Assembly (NCBI RefSeq): GCF_000711195.1
Contig: NZ_JOMR01000001.1
Coordinates: forward strand, 1,550,001 to 1,614,000
Direction: 5' to 3'
DNA from: Thiomicrospira pelophila DSM 1534
GTDB taxonomy: Bacteria; Pseudomonadota; Gammaproteobacteria; Thiomicrospirales; Thiomicrospiraceae
Length of the DNA stretch: 64,000 bases
A program made the position numbers and the translations under genes. Shown piece by piece: positions 61,251 through 64,000 of this stretch (within the stretch, counting starts at the first letter, position 1; the number at the start of each line of letters is the position of its first letter). The notes below the pieces were generated by a model. That model did no database searches, was not told where the DNA came from, and saw only the letters and a list, made by a program, of their open reading frames with translations.

Positions 61251-64000
61251 ATGACCAAGATCATCACTAACGATCCGCAAGACAAACAACTGAGAGCACG
61301 TGTCAAATTGCTTGGCCGCTTACTCGGTGAAGTGATTGAAAGTCAAATTGGCCCTGAAATGTTAGCGGCAGTCGAAAAGCTCCGTACGGGTTATATTCAA
61401 CTTCGCAAACAAGATGACCCGGTATTACGTACTGAACTCAGTGAGTTTATTCAACAACAAACTCCCGATGATCTTATTCTCATTATCCGTGCGTTCAACA
61501 TTTACTTCAGTTTAGCTAACCTGGCCGAAGAAGAACATCAATATCATGCTCGTCAAAGCCAGTTAAAAGCCGATGGCCCTTTATGGATGGGTTCGATGCT
61601 CAACACCATCAACCAGTTTAAAGCCGATGGTATGAATGCTGAAGAAGTCACTAAACTTCTAAACAAGTTGGAATACATTCCGGTCTTTACTGCACACCCA
61701 ACTGAGTCCAAACGCCGTGCGGTGATGGAAAACTTGCGCCGTATATTTGTAACCCTAGACGGTTTGAATGAAGCAGAAACCTACAACAACACCTTTTCAA
61801 AAGAAGAAGTGATCCAAAAATTAAAGTATCAAATCCAAGTTTTATGGAAAACAGATGAGGTGCGTCGCAGTAAGCCTACCGTCAACGACGAAATTCGCAA
61901 CGGTATCTACTATTTCCGCCAATCTCTATTTAAGTCGGTGCCACAAGTCTACCGTTACATGGAACGTGCTTTAGAGTTGAACTATCCCGACGACCACATT
62001 GAGACACCCAACTTTTTAACCTTTGGTTCTTGGATTGGCGGAGATCGCGACGGTAATCCGTTTGTAACACACGAAACAACGACCCAAGCTTTATATCTCC
62101 AATCACGCGCTGTCATTTATGAATACCAACGTCGACTTTTCGAGCTGAGTTCATTACTTACTCATTCTCGCTATATAGCGGATATCAACCAGGAAGTGAT
62201 CAATCGGGCCACTATTGTGGATGCAGACCTGTTAGAAAAAGTGTTTCATAAACGTTCGGAGCGTTTTAAAGATGAACCTTATCGTCGCTTGTTATACCTC
62301 ATGCAGGGGCGCCTAAAAGAAAACTTAGACTACATCGAAGCCAAACTCAATGACGATAAACCGGTCGAAAAAGGTCGGTTTGCCTATGTATCGGAAGATG
62401 AGTTCTTAGCTGATCTGCAGTTGATTCACGATTCATTATGCGGTCACGGCGATAAAAGCATTGCAAACGCCGATTTAAAAGATCTAATACGCTTGGTTCA
62501 AACTTTTGGTTTCTACCTAATGCGCTTGGATATTCGACAAGAATCAACAGTGCATACCAATGCAGTGACCGATTTGCTATCGCACCTAGGCGTTGATTAT
62601 CCGAGCTTAAGTGAAAATGAACGTTTGCAACTGCTAGCTAGTCACGTTAGCTCCGCAACGATTATCGATACTCAGCATTTAGCTCTCAATGACATGACAC
62701 GTGAAGTGTTAGAAGTATTCAATATCGTGCGCGAAATGCGCAAAGAAATCAGTCCAAAAGCTTTTAACAATTACGTAATCTCCATGACCCATGATGCTAG
62801 TCATGTAATGGAAGTTTTGTTCTTAGCACATCAAGCTGGTTTAGCCGGTTATAACGCCGGTGAGCCTTATTGTGATATTCATATCTCGCCATTATTTGAA
62901 ACAATTGAAGATCTAAGCCACATCGTGCCTGTTACGTCGGCACTCTTTAACAACCCAACCTATCATGCCTTATTAAAGGCCTCGGGTAACCAACAAGAAA
63001 TCATGTTGGGTTACTCAGATTCGGCCAAGGATGGTGGCAACTTATCTTCGGCTTGGAGCCTTTACCAAGCCCAGCAAAAAATCATGAAGCTAGCCGACGA
63101 ATGTGGCGTTGAATGCCGTCTATTCCACGGTCGTGGCGGTACAATTGGACGTGGGGGCGGCCCTACCCACATTGCGATATTATCGCAACCTACGGGTACC
63201 GTACGTGGTTCGATCAAATTTACGGAACAAGGTGAAGTGCTATCTTACAAATACAGCAACTCTGAAACCGCCACCTATGAGCTCTCATTGGGTGTAACCG
63301 GTTTAATGAAAGCGAGTACCTGTTTAGTGAAGCCAGTCGCGCAAGATAATGAATCACACCTTGAAATCATGCATAACCTGGCTGAAAACGGTGAACACGC
63401 TTACCGTGAGTTAACTGATCACACTGAAGGCTTCTTTAAATTTTTCTATGAAGCAACGCCAGTAAATGAAATCGGGTTATTAAACATTGGTTCACGTCCG
63501 TCGCACCGTAAAAAAGGCAATTTATCAAAATCGTCTATCCGTGCTATTCCATGGGTTTTCGGCTGGGCACAAGCGCGCCTAACTTTCCCGGCTTGGTACG
63601 GAACGGGTTACGCCTTGAATAAATGGGCACAAGAAAATGGTGAAGAACAGCTCAAACAGATGTATGAGCAATGGCCTTTTTTCCGCGCACTATTAAGTAA
63701 CATTCAAATGGCACTGTTTAAAACGGAGTTAAGAACGGGACAAGAGTACAGTGAAATTGCGCAGGACCAAGCTCAAGCTCAAACGATCTATAATATGATT
63801 GCAGATGAGCATAAACGCACGGTTTCTGGCTCCTTAGCTGTCAGTGGGAACCCATTTTTAATGGCTGAAACGCCAAACATTGCCGTTTCTCTGAAACGCC
63901 GTAATCCCTATTTGGATCCACTCAACCATATCCAAATTGTGTTACTAAAGCGTTATAAGTCAGAAAGCACAACCGAAGAAGAGCGCGATTTATGGCTCAA
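61251..64000 (+). CDS. ppc: Phosphoenolpyruvate carboxylase (cut by window edge)
   Basis: PEP carboxylase adds bicarbonate to PEP to give oxaloacetate, refilling the incomplete TCA cycle usual in obligate autotrophs. About 916 codons are present; only the extreme C-terminus is missing. Catalytic features: His149 in FTAHPTESKRRAVMENL, the mobile loop GYSDSAKDGGNLSSAW, FHGRGGTIGRGGGPTHIAI (19 residues) with the bicarbonate-site arginine, and RAIPWVFGWAQARLTFPAWY (20 residues). The ATG at 61251 has a weak ribosome site. No frameshift or stop is seen up to the window end. Confidence 0.96.
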   Translation, partial: MTKIITNDPQDKQLRARVKLLGRLLGEVIESQIGPEMLAAVEKLRTGYIQLRKQDDPVLRTELSEFIQQQTPDDLILIIRAFNIYFSLANLAEEEHQYHARQSQLKADGPLWMGSMLNTINQFKADGMNAEEVTKLLNKLEYIPVFTAHPTESKRRAVMENLRRIFVTLDGLNEAETYNNTFSKEEVIQKLKYQIQVLWKTDEVRRSKPTVNDEIRNGIYYFRQSLFKSVPQVYRYMERALELNYPDDHIETPNFLTFGSWIGGDRDGNPFVTHETTTQALYLQSRAVIYEYQRRLFELSSLLTHSRYIADINQEVINRATIVDADLLEKVFHKRSERFKDEPYRRLLYLMQGRLKENLDYIEAKLNDDKPVEKGRFAYVSEDEFLADLQLIHDSLCGHGDKSIANADLKDLIRLVQTFGFYLMRLDIRQESTVHTNAVTDLLSHLGVDYPSLSENERLQLLASHVSSATIIDTQHLALNDMTREVLEVFNIVREMRKEISPKAFNNYVISMTHDASHVMEVLFLAHQAGLAGYNAGEPYCDIHISPLFETIEDLSHIVPVTSALFNNPTYHALLKASGNQQEIMLGYSDSAKDGGNLSSAWSLYQAQQKIMKLADECGVECRLFHGRGGTIGRGGGPTHIAILSQPTGTVRGSIKFTEQGEVLSYKYSNSETATYELSLGVTGLMKASTCLVKPVAQDNESHLEIMHNLAENGEHAYRELTDHTEGFFKFFYEATPVNEIGLLNIGSRPSHRKKGNLSKSSIRAIPWVFGWAQARLTFPAWYGTGYALNKWAQENGEEQLKQMYEQWPFFRALLSNIQMALFKTELRTGQEYSEIAQDQAQAQTIYNMIADEHKRTVSGSLAVSGNPFLMAETPNIAVSLKRRNPYLDPLNHIQIVLLKRYKSESTTEEERDLWL

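Overview
The window looks like the chromosome of a gammaproteobacterial, sulfur-oxidising chemolithoautotroph of the Thiomicrospira / Hydrogenovibrio / Thiomicrorhabdus type. This is inferred from gene content, not from a database match: a periplasmic alpha-carbonic anhydrase, a class I fructose-1,6-bisphosphatase next to a soluble pyrophosphatase and PEP carboxylase, a PPi-type phosphofructokinase, rpiA, a TAT-exported SoxH-like metallo-hydrolase, an Fnr regulator with all four cluster cysteines, and a moderate G+C content. I see no rRNA, tRNA, insertion sequence, prophage or CRISPR array. Most of the window is housekeeping sequence with a few accessory islands.

Layout. 1-5.3 kb (minus strand): cheA (cut by the window edge), cheD, tadA, guaA, guaB. 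5.5-9.1 kb: small lipoprotein, CbiM-like membrane protein, RDD protein, serB, exported metallo-beta-lactamase-fold hydrolase. 9.1-10.9 kb: exbB2-exbD-tonB iron-uptake energiser with a recognisable promoter and a Fur-like site; tonB carries a nearly perfect 18-bp tandem repeat. 11-19.4 kb: trpS, M42 peptidase, ppnP, gloA, an MFS transporter, aroC, alpha-carbonic anhydrase, prmB, mog. 19.4-25.6 kb: a lon with a long acidic N-terminal extension, a cache-GGDEF-EAL protein, a lipoprotein, rpiA. 25.7-34.4 kb (plus): two TlpA-like proteins, thiE, hemL, a GlcG-like protein, an MsrA-thioredoxin-MsrB fusion, LysE exporter, selO. 34.7-37.3 kb: accessory island of three orphan lipoproteins, two of them a tandem duplication. 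37.4-42.5 kb: mpl, DUF2189 protein, rnd, pfp. 42.6-50.1 kb (minus): pepN, an LpoA/LppC-like protein, a membrane coiled-coil protein, a lipoprotein, a FlgP/LPP20-like lipoprotein and a small coiled-coil protein in one probable operon, with pal upstream. 50.4-64 kb: fnr, a sugar kinase-Rieske fusion, rlmB, rnr, mltF, thiI, fbp, ppa, ppc (cut by the window edge).

The most striking signal is not a gene. The palindrome ACCAGGCCTGGT recurs through the whole window: I count 19 copies with a perfect 10-bp core CCAGGCCTGG, four copies of one single-base variant (ACCAAGCCTGGT) and several one- or two-mismatch relatives. By equal-base chance about 0.06 copies of the 10-mer would be expected in 64 kb. 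Copies lie between genes, where the arms lengthen into different but still complementary sequences and form terminator-like hairpins, and also inside coding sequences in all three frames, where they encode PGLV, QAW(L/W) or TRPG. It resembles a highly iterated palindrome or an uptake/recognition sequence, and I know of no named element that matches it. Other points of interest are the kinase-Rieske fusion, the three-domain Msr lipoprotein, the duplicated eight-cysteine lipoproteins, the FlgP/LpoA-like envelope cluster and a pair of inverted DnaA-box sequences upstream of the kinase gene.
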